Counted from the stretch's first letter, positions 42,767 through 55,349 are shown. The stretch is DNA of 64,000 bases from Microcella indica (GCF_013414345.1 NZ_CP058670.1:434001-498000), one strand, 5' to 3'. Notes: generated by a model from the sequence alone, not told the origin. Made by a program: numbers and translations.

Positions 42767-43204
42767 ATGCACACACTCTTCCTCCTGGCTCAGCCCGTGC
42801 GATGGCGCATTATCGAGATTCTCGCGAGTGGCGAGCACGCGTCGGGCGAGATCGCCAACGCTGTGCAGACTGAGCGCGGAGTCGGGCGTGAAGCGATCTC
42901 GAAGCACCTGTCGCTGCTCGCTCGGGCAGGGCTCGTCATTAGCCGACCCGCGGAGAACGTGCGTGTCTATCGGCTGAGCCCGCGTGTCATCGGCGCCCTC
43001 TCCGCCCTCATCGAGCGCATCCTCGAGCTGCGCGAAGGCGCCCAGTACGACGATCTCGACCTCGACGGCCACGAGTACGACATCGGCCACGAGCCGGCAC
43101 CGAGCTGGAAGGACGACGACCCCGAGTTGTGCTGGTGCATCAGGAGGTCGGACGCTCTCGAGCGGTCTCACCGCGCTCCGCGGCCGGCAATGTATACGAA
43201 ATAG
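42767..43204 (+). CDS. ArsR-family transcriptional regulator
   Basis: 145 residues from ATG 42767. The N-terminal winged helix has FLLAQPVRWRIIEILASGEHASGEIANAVQ and AISKHLSLLARAGLVISRPAENVRVYRLSP, typical of ArsR proteins that act on other targets than metals; the metal motif ELCVCD is absent. The C-terminus has DPELCWCIRRSDA, a CxC pair that might bind a metal. The gene ends 54 bp before the GntR regulator. Its targets are unknown. Confidence 0.85.
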   Translation: MHTLFLLAQPVRWRIIEILASGEHASGEIANAVQTERGVGREAISKHLSLLARAGLVISRPAENVRVYRLSPRVIGALSALIERILELREGAQYDDLDLDGHEYDIGHEPAPSWKDDDPELCWCIRRSDALERSHRAPRPAMYTK

Positions 43205-43250
43205 ACCCTGAATCTGCGTTGGCTCGACTTGAGAGTCAGCAATGTATACA
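43187..43250. promoter_or_regulatory. GCAATGTATAC direct repeats, GntR operator candidates
   Basis: GCAATGTATAC occurs at 43187-43197 and 43239-43249, 52 bp apart. The right copy extends to the palindrome TGTATACA (43243-43250), matching the kind of site used by FadR-subfamily GntR proteins. The left copy lies at the end of the ArsR-type gene. The right copy is 8 bp from the GntR start. Confidence 0.55.
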
Positions 43251-43258
43251 GTGAGGGG

Positions 43259-44002
43259 ATGGTCGACACGAGCGAGCGATTGCAGCGCGCAACGCCGGGC
43301 GCGGGCCCGCGTGCACGCGCCAGCCGCTCCGCGGCCGATCGGGTCCTCGCGACATTGCGCGCCGAGATCGTCGACGGCACCCTGACGCCCGGCACGCCCC
43401 TCACGGAGGCGCAGCAGGCCGAGCGCCTCGGCGTCAGTCGCACGCCCGTGCGCGAAGCTCTTGCACGCCTCGTCGCCGATGGACTCGTGGAGGAGCGCGG
43501 TCCCCGCACTCTCCTCGTCAGCAGCATCGACCCCGACGACGTCGTCGCGCTCTTCGAGCTGCGCACGACGCTCGACGAGCAGGCGGCGCGCCTGGCCGCG
43601 CGCCGTGCGACCCACGACGACCGCGCCGAATTCCGCACGCTCGCCGAGCGCTTCGGGACCGTCACCGTCGAATCCCTTCGCGACGACGACGCCAGCCGCC
43701 ACGGCTACTACGCTCTCGTCGCCGCCTTCGACGCCGCCATCGACGCCGCGCTCGGCGGCCGCAGCACCTACCTCGCCACCGCGATCGCGAGCGTGCGCCT
43801 GCACCTCGCGCGCGTGCGCCGCCTCGCGCGCGACGACGACGGGCGACTGCTCGCCGCCGCCGCCGAGCATCGCGCGATCGCCGACGCGATCGCCGACGGC
43901 GACCCCGAACGCGCGGTCGCCGCCACCCGGCTGCACCTGCATAACGCGCTCACGAGCATCCAGAGCCACCTCACCTCCCACGACCGTCAGGAGACCCCGT
44001 GA
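43259..44002 (+). CDS. GntR-family regulator of the methylcitrate cluster (FCD domain)
   Basis: 247 residues. The winged helix is in [61 protein letters not shown], an unmistakable FadR-type pattern; the FCD ligand domain (helical, with metal-binding Asp/His in [13 protein letters not shown] and [10 protein letters not shown]) follows. It overlaps prpD by 4 bp (GTGA), so it is the local regulator of prpD-prpB-prpC and probably senses a propionate-derived metabolite such as methylcitrate (inference). Confidence 0.88.
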   Translation: MVDTSERLQRATPGAGPRARASRSAADRVLATLRAEIVDGTLTPGTPLTEAQQAERLGVSRTPVREALARLVADGLVEERGPRTLLVSSIDPDDVVALFELRTTLDEQAARLAARRATHDDRAEFRTLAERFGTVTVESLRDDDASRHGYYALVAAFDAAIDAALGGRSTYLATAIASVRLHLARVRRLARDDDGRLLAAAAEHRAIADAIADGDPERAVAATRLHLHNALTSIQSHLTSHDRQETP

Positions 44003-45507
44003 AGACCTACGAGATCCGCACCCGCAAGAGCAGCGAGCACCTGCCGCCGAGCGAGCAGCTCGCCGGCCGGCTCGCCGACCTCGCCGCCGAGACGACGCGA
44101 CCCCTCGACGAGGCGGCCGTCGACATGGTCATCAACCGCGTCATCGACAACGCCGCCGTCGCTGTCGCGAGCCTCGGCCGCGCGCCCGTCGTCGCCGCGC
44201 GTGGTCAGGCAGAAGCCCACCCCTACGGCCTCGGCGCCACCGTCTTCGGTCTGCCGGCCGACAGGAAGGTCAGCCCCGAGTGGGCCGCGTGGGCCAACGG
44301 CGTCGCGGTGCGCGAGCTCGACTACCACGACACCTTCCTCGCCGCCGACTACTCGCACCCCGGCGACAACATCCCCCCGATCCTCGCCGTCGCCCAGCAC
44401 ACGGGTGCCGACGGCGCCGCGCTCCTGCGCGGCATCCTCACCGGCTACGAGATCCAGATCGACCTCGTGCGCGCCATCTGCCTGCACGAGCACAAGATCG
44501 ACCACGTCGCCCACCTCGGCCCGAGCGCTGCCGCCGGCATCGGCACGCTCCTCGGCCTCGACAGCGCGACGATCTTCCAGGCCATCGGCCAGGCGCTCCA
44601 CACGACCACGGCGACGCGCCAGTCGCGCAAGGGCGAGATCTCCACATGGAAGGCGCATGCCCCCGCCTTCGCCGGCAAGATGGCCGTCGAGGCCGTCGAT
44701 CGGGCACTGCGCGGCCAGACAAGCCCGAGCCCCATCTACGAGGGCGAGGACGGCGTCATCGCGTGGCTCCTGGGCGGGCCGGATGCTCGCTACGACGTGC
44801 CCCTGCCCGAGAAGGGCGAACCGCTCATGAGCATCCTCGACAGCTACACGAAAGAGCACTCCGCCGAGTACCAGGCGCAGGCCTGGATCGACCTCGCGCG
44901 CCGTCTCGGCGCCGAGCGGCCCGAGCTGCGTGGCCCCGCGAACGTGACGCGGATCGTCCTCCATACGAGCCACCACACCCACTACGTCATCGGCTCGGGA
45001 GCCAACGACCCGCAGAAGTACGACCCGACGGCGAGCCGCGAGACGCTCGACCACTCGATCCCCTACATCGTCGCGGTCGCCCTGCAGGACGGCGGCTGGC
45101 ACCACGTCGACTCCTACGCGCCCGAGCGTGCCGCCCGCGCCGACACCGTCGACCTGTGGCAGAAGATCACTACGGTCGAAGACAAGGAGTGGACGCGCCG
45201 CTACCATTCGCTCGACCTGAGCGAGAAGGCCTTCGGCGGCCGCATCGAGATCGAGCTGACGAACGGCGAGCGGGTGGTCGACGAGATCGCCGTCGCCGAC
45301 GCGCACCCGCAGGGCGCGCGGCCCTTCGGCCGCGCCGAGTACGTGGCCAAGTTCCGGATGCTCGCGCAGGGCATCCTCGACGAGACCGAGATCGACCGCT
45401 TCCTCGATGTCGCCGAACGGCTGCCGCAGCTGACCGCCGACGAGCTCACCGGCCTCACCGTGACGCCCAGAGTCCCCGTGCCCGCCGCGCCGAAGGGACT
45501 CTTCTGA
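43999..45507 (+). CDS. prpD: 2-methylcitrate dehydratase PrpD (MmgE/PrpD family)
   Basis: 502 residues from GTG 43999. The family pattern is plain: [15 protein letters not shown] near the start, [47 protein letters not shown], and [29 protein letters not shown]. PrpD dehydrates 2-methylcitrate to 2-methylaconitate in the cytosol for propionate breakdown. It is translationally coupled to the GntR gene upstream and to prpB downstream (TGATG). Confidence 0.92.
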   Translation: MKTYEIRTRKSSEHLPPSEQLAGRLADLAAETTRPLDEAAVDMVINRVIDNAAVAVASLGRAPVVAARGQAEAHPYGLGATVFGLPADRKVSPEWAAWANGVAVRELDYHDTFLAADYSHPGDNIPPILAVAQHTGADGAALLRGILTGYEIQIDLVRAICLHEHKIDHVAHLGPSAAAGIGTLLGLDSATIFQAIGQALHTTTATRQSRKGEISTWKAHAPAFAGKMAVEAVDRALRGQTSPSPIYEGEDGVIAWLLGGPDARYDVPLPEKGEPLMSILDSYTKEHSAEYQAQAWIDLARRLGAERPELRGPANVTRIVLHTSHHTHYVIGSGANDPQKYDPTASRETLDHSIPYIVAVALQDGGWHHVDSYAPERAARADTVDLWQKITTVEDKEWTRRYHSLDLSEKAFGGRIEIELTNGERVVDEIAVADAHPQGARPFGRAEYVAKFRMLAQGILDETEIDRFLDVAERLPQLTADELTGLTVTPRVPVPAAPKGLF

Positions 45508-46403
45508 TGCTCTCCACCACCACGACGCCGAACGCGCGCCGCCGTGCCTTTCGCGCAGGGCTCGCGAGCGGCGAGCTGCAGGTCATGCCTGGCGCGTTCA
45601 CGCCGCTGAGCGTGCGCCTCATCCAGGAGAAGGGCTTCCACGGCGCCTACATCTCCGGCGCCGTCATGGCCGCCGAGCTCGGCCTGCCCGACATCGGCCT
45701 CACGACGCTCACCGAGGTCGCCCAGCGCGCGCACCAGATCAGCCGCATGAGCGACCTGCCGACGCTCGTCGACGCCGACACGGGCTTCGGCGAGCCCATG
45801 AACGTGGCCCGCACGGTCCACGAGTTGGAGGACGCAGGCATCGCGGGCCTCCACCTCGAGGACCAGGTCAACCCCAAGCGCTGCGGGCACCTCGACGGCA
45901 AGGCCGTCGTCGACGCCGACACTGCCATCAAGCGCATCCGCGCCGCCGTCGACGCGCGCCGCGACGGAGACCTCGTCATCATGGCCCGCACCGACCTTCG
46001 CGGAGTGGAGGGTCTCAACGCCGCGATCGACCGCGCCAAGGCCCTCCAGGATGCCGGGGCCGACGCGATCTTCCCCGAGGCGATGGCGAGCCTCGACGAG
46101 TTCGCCGCCATGCGCGCCGCCGTCGACGTGCCGATCTTGGCCAACATGACCGAGTTCGGCAAGAGCGAGCTCTTCACGCACCAGCAGCTGCACGACGTCG
46201 GCGTGAACCTCGTCATCCACCCCGTCTCCCTCCTGCGCATCGCCTTCGGGGCGATCGAGCGCGGGCTCGACACCCTGCTCGCCGACGGCACCCTCGACGC
46301 GGAGGTGCCGAGCATGCAGACTCGGGGGAGGCTCTACGAGCTGCTCGACTACGAGGCGTACAACGCCTTCGACGCGAGCATCTACACCTACAACGGCCGC
46401 TAG
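45507..46403 (+). CDS. prpB: Methylisocitrate lyase PrpB
   Basis: 298 residues from ATG 45507, overlapping the prpD stop by one base. The PEP-mutase/isocitrate-lyase barrel shows GAFTPLSVRLIQEKGFHGAYISG, DADTGFGEP for metal binding, HLEDQVNPKRCGHLDGK with the catalytic Cys of KRCGH, and MARTDLRGVEG. It cleaves 2-methylisocitrate to pyruvate and succinate. The 15-bp gap to prpC includes AAGGAG, so the three enzymes form one operon. Confidence 0.95.
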   Translation: MLSTTTTPNARRRAFRAGLASGELQVMPGAFTPLSVRLIQEKGFHGAYISGAVMAAELGLPDIGLTTLTEVAQRAHQISRMSDLPTLVDADTGFGEPMNVARTVHELEDAGIAGLHLEDQVNPKRCGHLDGKAVVDADTAIKRIRAAVDARRDGDLVIMARTDLRGVEGLNAAIDRAKALQDAGADAIFPEAMASLDEFAAMRAAVDVPILANMTEFGKSELFTHQQLHDVGVNLVIHPVSLLRIAFGAIERGLDTLLADGTLDAEVPSMQTRGRLYELLDYEAYNAFDASIYTYNGR

Positions 46404-46418
46404 ACCCAAGGAGACCCC

Positions 46419-47549
46419 ATGACTGAGACCGAGATCAAGAAGGGGCTCGCGGGCGTCGTCGTCGACGAGACCGCCGTCTCCAAGGTGAACCCCGAGACCA
46501 ACTCCCTGCTGTACCGCGGGTACCCCGTGCACGAGCTCGCCGAGCGCTGCACGGCCGAGGAGGTCGCCTACCTGCTGTGGCACGGCGAACTGCCCGACGA
46601 GCGGCAGCTCGCCGAGTTCGAGACGCTCGAGCGCTCGATGCGGCACCTCGACCCGACCGTGAAGGACGCGATCGACGCGCTGCCGCTCAGCGCCCACCCC
46701 ATGGATGTCGTGCGCACGGCCGTGAGCGTGCTCGGCGCGCTCGATGAGACCTTGACGACCGACGCCACGTGGATCGATGTTGACCTCACGCTCGAGCGGA
46801 GCATCCGGATGTGGGCGCAGCTGCCCGCGATCGTCGCCTACGCCCAGCGCCGCCTGCGAGATGAGGACCTCGTCGAGCCGCGCGACGACCTCGGCTACTC
46901 GGCGAACTTCCTGCACATGACCTTCGGCGAGGTGCCCGAGCTCGTCGTGGTCGAGGCCTTCGACGTGTCGATGATCCTGTACGCGGAGCACTCCTTCAAC
47001 GCCTCCACCTTCACGGCGCGCGTCATCACGTCGACTCTCAGCGACGTGTACTCGGCGGTCACGGGAGCGATTGGCGCCCTCAAGGGCCCCCTGCACGGCG
47101 GCGCGAACGAGGCCGTGCAGAACGTCTTCGAGGAGATCGGGTCGGCCGACGGCGCGCAAGCATGGCTGGATGCCGCGCTCGCCGAGAAGCGCAAGATCAT
47201 GGGCTTCGGCCACCGCGTCTACAAGAACGGCGACTCGCGCGTGCCGACGATGCGTGCGGCCCTCGCGACGCTCGTCGAGCACTACGAGCGGCCCGAGGTG
47301 CTCGACCTGTACGACGCGCTCGAGACCGCGATGGGGGAGGCGAAGAACATCAAGCCGAACCTCGACTACCCCTCGGGCCCCGCATACAACCTCATGGGCT
47401 TCGACACGGCGCTCTTCACGCCCTTGTTCATCGCCGCGCGCGTCACCGGGTGGACGGCGCACGTGCGCGAGCAGCTCGCCGCGAACGCGCTCATCCGCCC
47501 GCTGAGCCTGTACACCGGGCCCGACGAGCGGCACGTTCCCGCATCCTGA
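46419..47549 (+). CDS. prpC: 2-methylcitrate synthase PrpC (citrate synthase family)
   Basis: 376 residues, the usual short citrate synthase length. Catalytic His is in GALKGPLHGGANEAVQ, His in MGFGHRVYKNGDSR and Asp near FDTALFTPL. The N-terminus KGLAGVVVDETAVSKVNPETNSLLYRGYPVHEL is typical of PrpC/CitZ in Gram-positives. It condenses propionyl-CoA with oxaloacetate. Residual citrate synthase activity is common in the family. It closes the prp operon. Confidence 0.92.
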   Translation: MTETEIKKGLAGVVVDETAVSKVNPETNSLLYRGYPVHELAERCTAEEVAYLLWHGELPDERQLAEFETLERSMRHLDPTVKDAIDALPLSAHPMDVVRTAVSVLGALDETLTTDATWIDVDLTLERSIRMWAQLPAIVAYAQRRLRDEDLVEPRDDLGYSANFLHMTFGEVPELVVVEAFDVSMILYAEHSFNASTFTARVITSTLSDVYSAVTGAIGALKGPLHGGANEAVQNVFEEIGSADGAQAWLDAALAEKRKIMGFGHRVYKNGDSRVPTMRAALATLVEHYERPEVLDLYDALETAMGEAKNIKPNLDYPSGPAYNLMGFDTALFTPLFIAARVTGWTAHVREQLAANALIRPLSLYTGPDERHVPAS

Positions 47550-47583
47550 GTGCCGGCCACGGGCGGTGCGAGAGGATGGGGGG

Positions 47584-48426
47584 ATGACTGACGCCATCCC
47601 CACCCCGAACGTGACCCTCTCCGACGGCACGACGATCCCGCAGCTCGGGTTCGGCGTGTTCCTCGTCGATCCCGACGAGGCTGAGCGCGTGGTGAGCGAG
47701 GCTCTCGAGGTCGGCTACCGCCACATCGACACCGCTCGCGTCTACAAGAACGAGGAGGGCGTGGGTCGGGCGATCGCGAAGAGCGGCATCCCGCGCGAGG
47801 AGCTGTTCATCACGACGAAGCTGTGGAACAGCGACCAGGGCACCGACACGACGCCCGCCGCGCTCGACGCGAGCCTCGAGCGGCTCGGCCTCGACTACGT
47901 CGACCTGTACCTGATCCACTGGCCGGCGCCGAAGTACGGCAAGCACGTGGAGACGTGGCAGTCCATGGTGGAGCTGCGCGAGACGGGCAAGGCCCGCTCG
48001 GTCGGCGTCTCGAACTTCCTCGAGGAGCACCTCGACGACATTGCCGCCGTCTCCGACGTGTCGCCCGTCGTCAACCAGATCGAGCTGCACCCCGCGTTCC
48101 AGCAGCGCGCTCTGCGGGCGCACCAGGCCCAGTGGGGCATCCACACCGAGTCGTGGGGCCCTCTCGGGCAGGGCAAGTACGAGCTCGCCGAACTGCCCGG
48201 TCTCGCCGACATCGCGGCGGCCCACGGCAAGAGCGTGCAGCAGGTCGCGATCCGCTGGCACCTGCAGGAGGGCCTCATCGTCTTCCCCAAGACGACGAAG
48301 CGCGAGCGCATGATCGAGAACGCCGACGTGTTCGACTTCGAGCTGAGCTCCGACGAGATGACGACGATCGCCGCGGCGGACAAGGGCCAGCGCGTCGGAG
48401 CCCACCCCGACAACACCGACTTCTAG
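47584..48426 (+). CDS. Aldo/keto reductase (2,5-diketo-D-gluconate reductase-like)
   Basis: 280 residues from ATG 47584. AKR5-type motifs: Asp and Tyr in [20 protein letters not shown], Lys in [11 protein letters not shown], His in [12 protein letters not shown], and [13 protein letters not shown] for NADPH binding. Likely a soluble, broad-range carbonyl reductase. It begins 34 bp after prpC and may be transcribed with it, but no functional link to propionate use is evident. One of three aldo/keto reductases in the window. Confidence 0.9.
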   Translation: MTDAIPTPNVTLSDGTTIPQLGFGVFLVDPDEAERVVSEALEVGYRHIDTARVYKNEEGVGRAIAKSGIPREELFITTKLWNSDQGTDTTPAALDASLERLGLDYVDLYLIHWPAPKYGKHVETWQSMVELRETGKARSVGVSNFLEEHLDDIAAVSDVSPVVNQIELHPAFQQRALRAHQAQWGIHTESWGPLGQGKYELAELPGLADIAAAHGKSVQQVAIRWHLQEGLIVFPKTTKRERMIENADVFDFELSSDEMTTIAAADKGQRVGAHPDNTDF

Positions 48427-48460
48427 GGGGCGCGGAGGCGGCGCTCGTAGGGTGGCGGGC

Positions 48461-50338
48461 ATGGCTCGCCGACTCGAGAACGCTGTCAGCCCGTACCTGC
48501 GGTCGCACGCCGACAACCCCGTCGACTGGTGGCCGTGGGGCGCCGGCGCCTTCGCGGAAGCCCGCCGCCGCGGCGTGCCCGTCATGATCTCGATCGGCTA
48601 CGCCACGTGCCACTGGTGCCACGTGATGGCCCGCGAGACGTTCAGCGACCCGACCGTCGCCGAGTGGCTCAACGATCGAGTCGTCAGCATCAAGGTCGAT
48701 CGGGAGGAGCATCCCCAGGTCGATGCCGCCTACCTCGCGGCCGCGGGCGCGTTCAGCGAGCAGCTCGGCTGGCCGCTCACCGTCTTCGCGACGCCCGAGG
48801 GCCGCACGTTCTATGCGGCGACCTATCTGCCTCCCGAGCCCGTGCAGGGCATCCCCTCGTTCCGTCAGGTGGCAGAAGCGGTCCTCGAGGCGTGGACGGA
48901 GCGTCGCGACGAGGTGCTGCAGAGCGCGGAAGGGCTGCAGGATGCTCTGCGCGAGGCCACCCGCCGCGACGCAGGAAGCCTGCCGACGGTGGAGCAGCTC
49001 GGCGACGCCGTGACCGAACTCATCGGGTACGAGGACCGAGAGTTCGGCGGGTTCGGGGGAGCACCCAAGTTCCCGGTCGCTCCCGTCCTGCTCTTCCTGC
49101 AGGCGCAGGGCTCCACCGGCGACCGCGACGCGGCAGGGCTGGCAAAGCGCACCCTCGAGCGACTCGAGGTGAGCCCCCTGCGGGATCCCGTGGAGGGCGG
49201 GTTCTTCCGCTACGCGACCCGGCGCGACTGGAGCGAGCCGCACTACGAGCGCATGCTCTACGACAACGCTCTGCTGCTCGAGGCGTATGCTCGCGCGGGG
49301 CTGGAGGAGCCCGCAGCCGGCATCATCGACTTCTTCGGTTCGGTGCTGCGCGTGCCCGGCGGGCTCGCCTCGGGCCAGGACAGCGAGAGCGTGCTCGGCG
49401 GGGAGCGCAGCGAGGGCGGCTACTACGCTCTGACGGCGGCCCAGCGCGCGGGGGTCGACCCTCCTGCGCTCGACGACAAGGTGCTCACGGCCTGGACCGG
49501 GCTCGCGATCGGCGGCCTCTCCGTCGCCGGGCGACGTCTCGCGGATGCCCGTTCGGCCGCGCGGGCCCGTGCCCTCGCCGTCGAGCTCGCCGGCGGGCTG
49601 CTCGCCGCCCACCGGCTGCCCGATGACGAGCACGGGCGTGCCCGGTTGGCACGTGCGAGCCGCGACGGTCGACTCTCGGACGCCGCGGCAACGCTCGAGG
49701 ACTACGGCGACCTCGCGGTCGGCCTGCTCGAGCTCGCGATCACGACGGGGGAAGCCCGCTGGGCATCCGTCGCGCGGGACCTCGTCGACGCGTGTGTCGT
49801 CACTCCGCAGGACGGGCAGGGGTCGCTCGTGCGCCCGCCCGGAGGCGACGACGCGACGCTCGTCGCCCACGGCCTCGCCTCGGTCGACGACCCTCAGGAG
49901 GGCGCAGCGCCGAGCGGCACGGCGGCGCTCGCGCGCGCGGCTCTCGTGATGCACCAGCTCACCGCCGAGCCGCGCTACCGCTCGCTCGCCGAGAGTCTCG
50001 TGGCACCCCTCGCGACGCTCGCGGTGTCCCGTCCGATCGGTTTCGGCGCGACACTGGGCGTCGCCGCCGCGCTCGCCCAGCCCTCCCGTCAACTCGTCGT
50101 CGTGAGCAGTCCCGGGGACGACGCCCATGAGCTCGTCGCGCACGCGAGGGGCCTCGACACGTCGGGCACGCTCGCGCTCGCTGTCAGGGCCACGCAGGCG
50201 ACCGAGTGGGCGAGCGCGGGATTCGCCCTCCTCGACGACCGCACGACGCTCGGCGCTCGGACGACCGCGTACCTGTGCACCGACTTCGTGTGCCGCGTGC
50301 CGGTGACGTCGCTCGCCGAGCTGACGGCTCAGGAGTGA
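48461..50338 (+). CDS. YyaL-type thioredoxin-domain protein (DUF255)
   Basis: ATG 48461 gives 625 residues; a GTG nine bases earlier is possible. The N-terminal DUF255 thioredoxin-like domain is clear: [21 protein letters not shown], then [18 protein letters not shown] with its CHWC motif near residue 53, and [10 protein letters not shown]. The rest is an alpha/alpha barrel of the six-hairpin type ([25 protein letters not shown]). YyaL proteins are widely conserved with an unproven role, perhaps in redox or glycan metabolism. Cytosolic, no signal peptide. Confidence 0.9.
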   Translation: MARRLENAVSPYLRSHADNPVDWWPWGAGAFAEARRRGVPVMISIGYATCHWCHVMARETFSDPTVAEWLNDRVVSIKVDREEHPQVDAAYLAAAGAFSEQLGWPLTVFATPEGRTFYAATYLPPEPVQGIPSFRQVAEAVLEAWTERRDEVLQSAEGLQDALREATRRDAGSLPTVEQLGDAVTELIGYEDREFGGFGGAPKFPVAPVLLFLQAQGSTGDRDAAGLAKRTLERLEVSPLRDPVEGGFFRYATRRDWSEPHYERMLYDNALLLEAYARAGLEEPAAGIIDFFGSVLRVPGGLASGQDSESVLGGERSEGGYYALTAAQRAGVDPPALDDKVLTAWTGLAIGGLSVAGRRLADARSAARARALAVELAGGLLAAHRLPDDEHGRARLARASRDGRLSDAAATLEDYGDLAVGLLELAITTGEARWASVARDLVDACVVTPQDGQGSLVRPPGGDDATLVAHGLASVDDPQEGAAPSGTAALARAALVMHQLTAEPRYRSLAESLVAPLATLAVSRPIGFGATLGVAAALAQPSRQLVVVSSPGDDAHELVAHARGLDTSGTLALAVRATQATEWASAGFALLDDRTTLGARTTAYLCTDFVCRVPVTSLAELTAQE

Positions 50339-50347
50339 GTGCGCCCT

Positions 50348-51544
50348 TCAACCGCCGAGCAGCTCGCGCAGCGCCGTGCCCGAGGGCGCTCGCGGGGCGA
50401 AGTCGGGGCCGTCGACGAGCGCGAAGCGGGCATCCGGCGACGTCTCGTCGGTGATGTCCCACCAGGCCCACGCGAGCGCGCCGACCGCGTGGTCCTCCGC
50501 CCACGCGTATGCGTCGCGCAGGAACGCGTCGCCGCCGTCGCTCTGCCCGAACTCGGCGACGAGCACGGGCACGCGGTCGGCGAGCGGTTCGAGCTCGCGC
50601 GCCCAGCAGGCGCGGTCGGCGCAGCGCTGATCGGGGTAGAGGTGCACGCTCGCGATGAGCTGGTTGTCGTCGGGCGCCGCCGCGGCCCAGCCGCGCAGGT
50701 CGTTCGCGTAGTCGACTCCGCTCAGCACGAGCGGCTGAGTCGCACCGGCGGAGCGCACGGCGTCGACGAGAGCGATCATGCCGACCGCGGTGTAGGTCTC
50801 GCCGCTGCGGGTCTGAGCGCGGTCGTTCTCGACGGGCACGGCGCACCCGCCGTGGGCCCAGCACCTCCAGTCGAGCTCGAACGCCCACGCGCCCGCCGTG
50901 GCGTCGAAGCGGGAGTGCGGCTCGTTGAAGACATCGAAGATCACACCGCGGTGCTTGCGGTACTCGCTCGCGACCGAGCCCCAGAATTCGACCGAGCGCG
51001 CATCGGGCATCGGCCGCAGGCCGTCGGCGGGCACGCCGTCTGGGGCGCTCCAGTGCAGGTCGAGCACGACCACGAGGCCCGCCTGCGTGAGGCGCCCCAC
51101 CCACTCGCGCACGCTCGCCCGGTACTCGACGCCCGAGGCGTAGGCGATCGCTGGACGGTCGTCGAACCAGCAGTCCTGATTGAGCGGGATGCGCACCGCG
51201 GTCATGCCCCACTCGGTCATGGCGGCGACGGCCGCATCGACGTCTCCGCCGTCGTTGTGGCCTCGACCCTGGATGCACGCGTACTCGAAGCCCGGCCAGT
51301 TCGCACCCAGGAGCGCGAGGGTGTCACCGGTGCGGCGGTCGATGAGCTCGGCGCCGCGCACCGCGACCACGGGTGCCGCGGGTGTCGCGCTCGCGAGGGC
51401 GTGGCCGGCCTGCCGCTCAGGCTTGTCGAACCAGCCGGCCGCGAGTGCAAGAGTGCCGACCGCCGCGACGCCGAGAACGAGCACGCCGACGGTCGAGAGC
51501 GCGATCGAGCGCCGCAGTCGAGTTCGGCGAGTGCGCTCGGTCAT
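50348..51544 (-). CDS. Membrane-anchored or secreted glycoside hydrolase, GH5-like
   Basis: 398 residues. The start RLRRSIALSTVGVLVLGVAAVGTLALAAG is an uncleaved anchor or signal. The catalytic domain has VRIPLNQDCWFDD, VVLDLHWSAPDG, the acid/base Glu in FDVFNEPH and the nucleophile Glu in VLVAEFGQ, the two-glutamate layout of GH5 (cellulase clan A). It probably cuts beta-1,4-glucan or mannan outside the cell. It converges on the YyaL-type gene with a 9-bp gap and may share a terminator with it. Confidence 0.85.
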   Translation of the reverse strand: MTERTRRTRLRRSIALSTVGVLVLGVAAVGTLALAAGWFDKPERQAGHALASATPAAPVVAVRGAELIDRRTGDTLALLGANWPGFEYACIQGRGHNDGGDVDAAVAAMTEWGMTAVRIPLNQDCWFDDRPAIAYASGVEYRASVREWVGRLTQAGLVVVLDLHWSAPDGVPADGLRPMPDARSVEFWGSVASEYRKHRGVIFDVFNEPHSRFDATAGAWAFELDWRCWAHGGCAVPVENDRAQTRSGETYTAVGMIALVDAVRSAGATQPLVLSGVDYANDLRGWAAAAPDDNQLIASVHLYPDQRCADRACWARELEPLADRVPVLVAEFGQSDGGDAFLRDAYAWAEDHAVGALAWAWWDITDETSPDARFALVDGPDFAPRAPSGTALRELLGG

Positions 51545-51590
51545 GCGACCAGTCTGACCCCTGGGCGGCTGGGTGAGTGGGAAGGAGGGG

Positions 51591-52181
51591 TCAGCGCACC
51601 TGGCGGCGCGAGCTGATCACCCCGGTGTCGAAGCCCATGAGGTGCAGGCCGCCGTGGAAGCGCGCGTGCTCGACCTTGATGCAGCGGTCCATGACGACCG
51701 TGAGGCCCTGTTCTTCTCCGTAGACGGCGGCTTCCTCGTTCCAGATGCCGAGTTGCACCCAGACGGTGGAGGCGCCGACGGCGAGCACGTCGTCGATGAC
51801 GGCGGGAATGTCGCTGGCCTTGCGGAAGACGTCGACGATGTCGGGCACCTCGGGCAGCGAGGCCAGGTCAGGGTAGGCGGGCTGGCCCAAGATCTCGCTC
51901 GCGTTGGGGTTGACGAAGTACACGCGGTAGTCGCTCGACTGCTGCAGGTAGGTGCCCACGAAGTACGAGGAGCGCGCGGGGTTGGGCGAGGCGCCGACGA
52001 TCGCGATGCTCTTCGCTTTCCGCAGGATGCCCAGCCGCTCCTTCGCGCCGGGCCCCACCCAGGTGCGCTGAGACTTGAGCAGCTTCGCGAGCGGCGAGCT
52101 CGCGGGAATCGCGCAGGTGAGCCCGTTGGCGAGCGTGACCGTCTCGGTGCCGGACGTTTCAGAGGCAGCGGTGTCAGACAT
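51591..52181 (-). CDS. CoA-binding domain protein (YccU-like)
   Basis: ATG 52181, seven bases after GGAG, gives 196 residues; the alternative ATG at 52187 lies too close to that site. The Rossmann-type CoA-binding fold shows SIAIVGASPNPARSSYFVGTYLQ, VYFVNPNASEILGQPAYPDLASLPEVPDIVDVFRK and VWVQLGIWNEEAA, with the conserved end MDRCIKVEHARF. It follows metY by 2 bp, an arrangement frequent in actinobacteria, and may act on acetylated or succinylated sulfur intermediates (inference). Confidence 0.88.
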   Translation of the reverse strand: MSDTAASETSGTETVTLANGLTCAIPASSPLAKLLKSQRTWVGPGAKERLGILRKAKSIAIVGASPNPARSSYFVGTYLQQSSDYRVYFVNPNASEILGQPAYPDLASLPEVPDIVDVFRKASDIPAVIDDVLAVGASTVWVQLGIWNEEAAVYGEEQGLTVVMDRCIKVEHARFHGGLHLMGFDTGVISSRRQVR

Positions 52182-52183
52182 CC

Positions 52184-53476
52184 TCATGCTCCTTTCGCCG
52201 CGTCGAGCGCCTGGTCGAGGTCGTCGATGATGTCGGCGACATCCTCGATACCCACACTCAACCGCACGAGGCCCGGCCCGATTCCCGCCTCGACGAGCTG
52301 CTGCTCGGTGAGCTGCGCGTGCGTCGTCGAGCCGGGGTGGATGATGAGCGTCTTCGCGTCGCCGATGTTGGCGAGGTGGCTCGCGAGCTGCACGTTCTCG
52401 ATGACCTTCTGGCCGGCCGCGCGGCCCCCTGCGACGTCGAAGCTGAAGACGGCGCCAGGCCCGATCGGCAGGTACTGCTCGGCGCGCTCGTGATGGCGGT
52501 GCGAGGGTAGACCTGCCCAGTGCACGGCCTCGACACGGTCGTCGGCGTCGAGCCACTCGGCGACGGCGCGCGCGTTGTCGACGTGCGCCTGCATGCGGTA
52601 CGGCAGCGTCTCGACGCCCTGCGCGAGCAGGAAGGCCGAGTGCGGCGCGAGGGCCGGCCCGATGTCGCGCAGCTGCTCGGCTCGGAGTCGGGTGAGGAAC
52701 GCGTACTCGCCGAAGTTGCCGTGCCAGGTGAGGCCGCCGTAGTGCGGCACGGTCTCCTCGAAGAGGGGGAAGGTGTGGTTCGACCAGTCGAAGCGACCCG
52801 ACTCGACGACGACGCCGCCGAGGGTCGTCCCGTGGCCGCCGAGAAACTTGGTGGCCGAGTGCACGACGATGTCGGCGCCCCAGTCGATGGGCCGGCACAG
52901 GTAGGGCGTGGCGATGGTCGAGTCGATCACGAGGGGGATGTCGGCCGCGTGGGCGACGTCGGCGAGTCCGGCGATGTCGGCGATGTCGCCGCTCGGGTTG
53001 GCGACGGTCTCGGCGAAGAGGAGCTTGGTGCGGCCGGGGATGATGGCGGCCGCATAGTCGGCCGGGTCGTCGCTCGCGACGAAGGTCGTGTCGATTCCGA
53101 AGCGGCGCAGGGTGACGTCGAGCTGGGTGATCGAGCCACCGTAGAGGGTCGACGACGCGACGATGTGGTCGCCCGCGCCGGCGAGGGAGGCGAACGTGAC
53201 GAATTGCGCGCTCAGCCCGCTCGCGGTCGCGACGGCGCCGAGGCCGCCCTCGAGGCTCGCGATGCGCTCTTCGAAGCTCGCGACGGTCGGGTTCGCGAGG
53301 CGGGAGTAGATGTTGCCGTACTTCTGCAGGGCGAAGCGCGCGGCGGCGTCCTCGGTCGAGTCGAAGACGAACGCGCTCGACTGGTAGATCGGCATGGCGC
53401 GGGCGCCTGTTGCCGAGTCGGGCACGTTGCCCGCGTGGATCGCGCGGGTCCTGAATCCGTATTCGCGGTCGGCCAT
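52184..53476 (-). CDS. metY: O-acetylhomoserine/O-succinylhomoserine sulfhydrylase
   Basis: 430 residues starting [29 protein letters not shown], typical of MetY. The PLP Lys is in [13 protein letters not shown] near residue 212; [36 protein letters not shown] at the start is the family signature. The enzyme makes homocysteine from O-acetylhomoserine and sulfide for methionine synthesis. The upstream gap of 67 bp to the next gene holds no riboswitch that could be recognised. It is coupled with the CoA-binding protein gene. Confidence 0.93.
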   Translation of the reverse strand: MADREYGFRTRAIHAGNVPDSATGARAMPIYQSSAFVFDSTEDAAARFALQKYGNIYSRLANPTVASFEERIASLEGGLGAVATASGLSAQFVTFASLAGAGDHIVASSTLYGGSITQLDVTLRRFGIDTTFVASDDPADYAAAIIPGRTKLLFAETVANPSGDIADIAGLADVAHAADIPLVIDSTIATPYLCRPIDWGADIVVHSATKFLGGHGTTLGGVVVESGRFDWSNHTFPLFEETVPHYGGLTWHGNFGEYAFLTRLRAEQLRDIGPALAPHSAFLLAQGVETLPYRMQAHVDNARAVAEWLDADDRVEAVHWAGLPSHRHHERAEQYLPIGPGAVFSFDVAGGRAAGQKVIENVQLASHLANIGDAKTLIIHPGSTTHAQLTEQQLVEAGIGPGLVRLSVGIEDVADIIDDLDQALDAAKGA

Positions 53477-53543
53477 CCCTTCAGGCTAGGCGAGCGGATG
53501 CTCAGGGCCGAGCCGCCGCGTTACGCAACGTAACCTTCGCCTC

Positions 53544-55349
<1,806 letters not shown>

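Noticed and set aside
45201-47630. 809-codon minus-strand frame across prpB and prpC
   Set aside because: Opposite two clear enzymes; no motif of its own.
53477-53543. SAM riboswitch upstream of metY
   Set aside because: Only 67 bp separate the genes and no S-box or SAM-II-like structure is visible.
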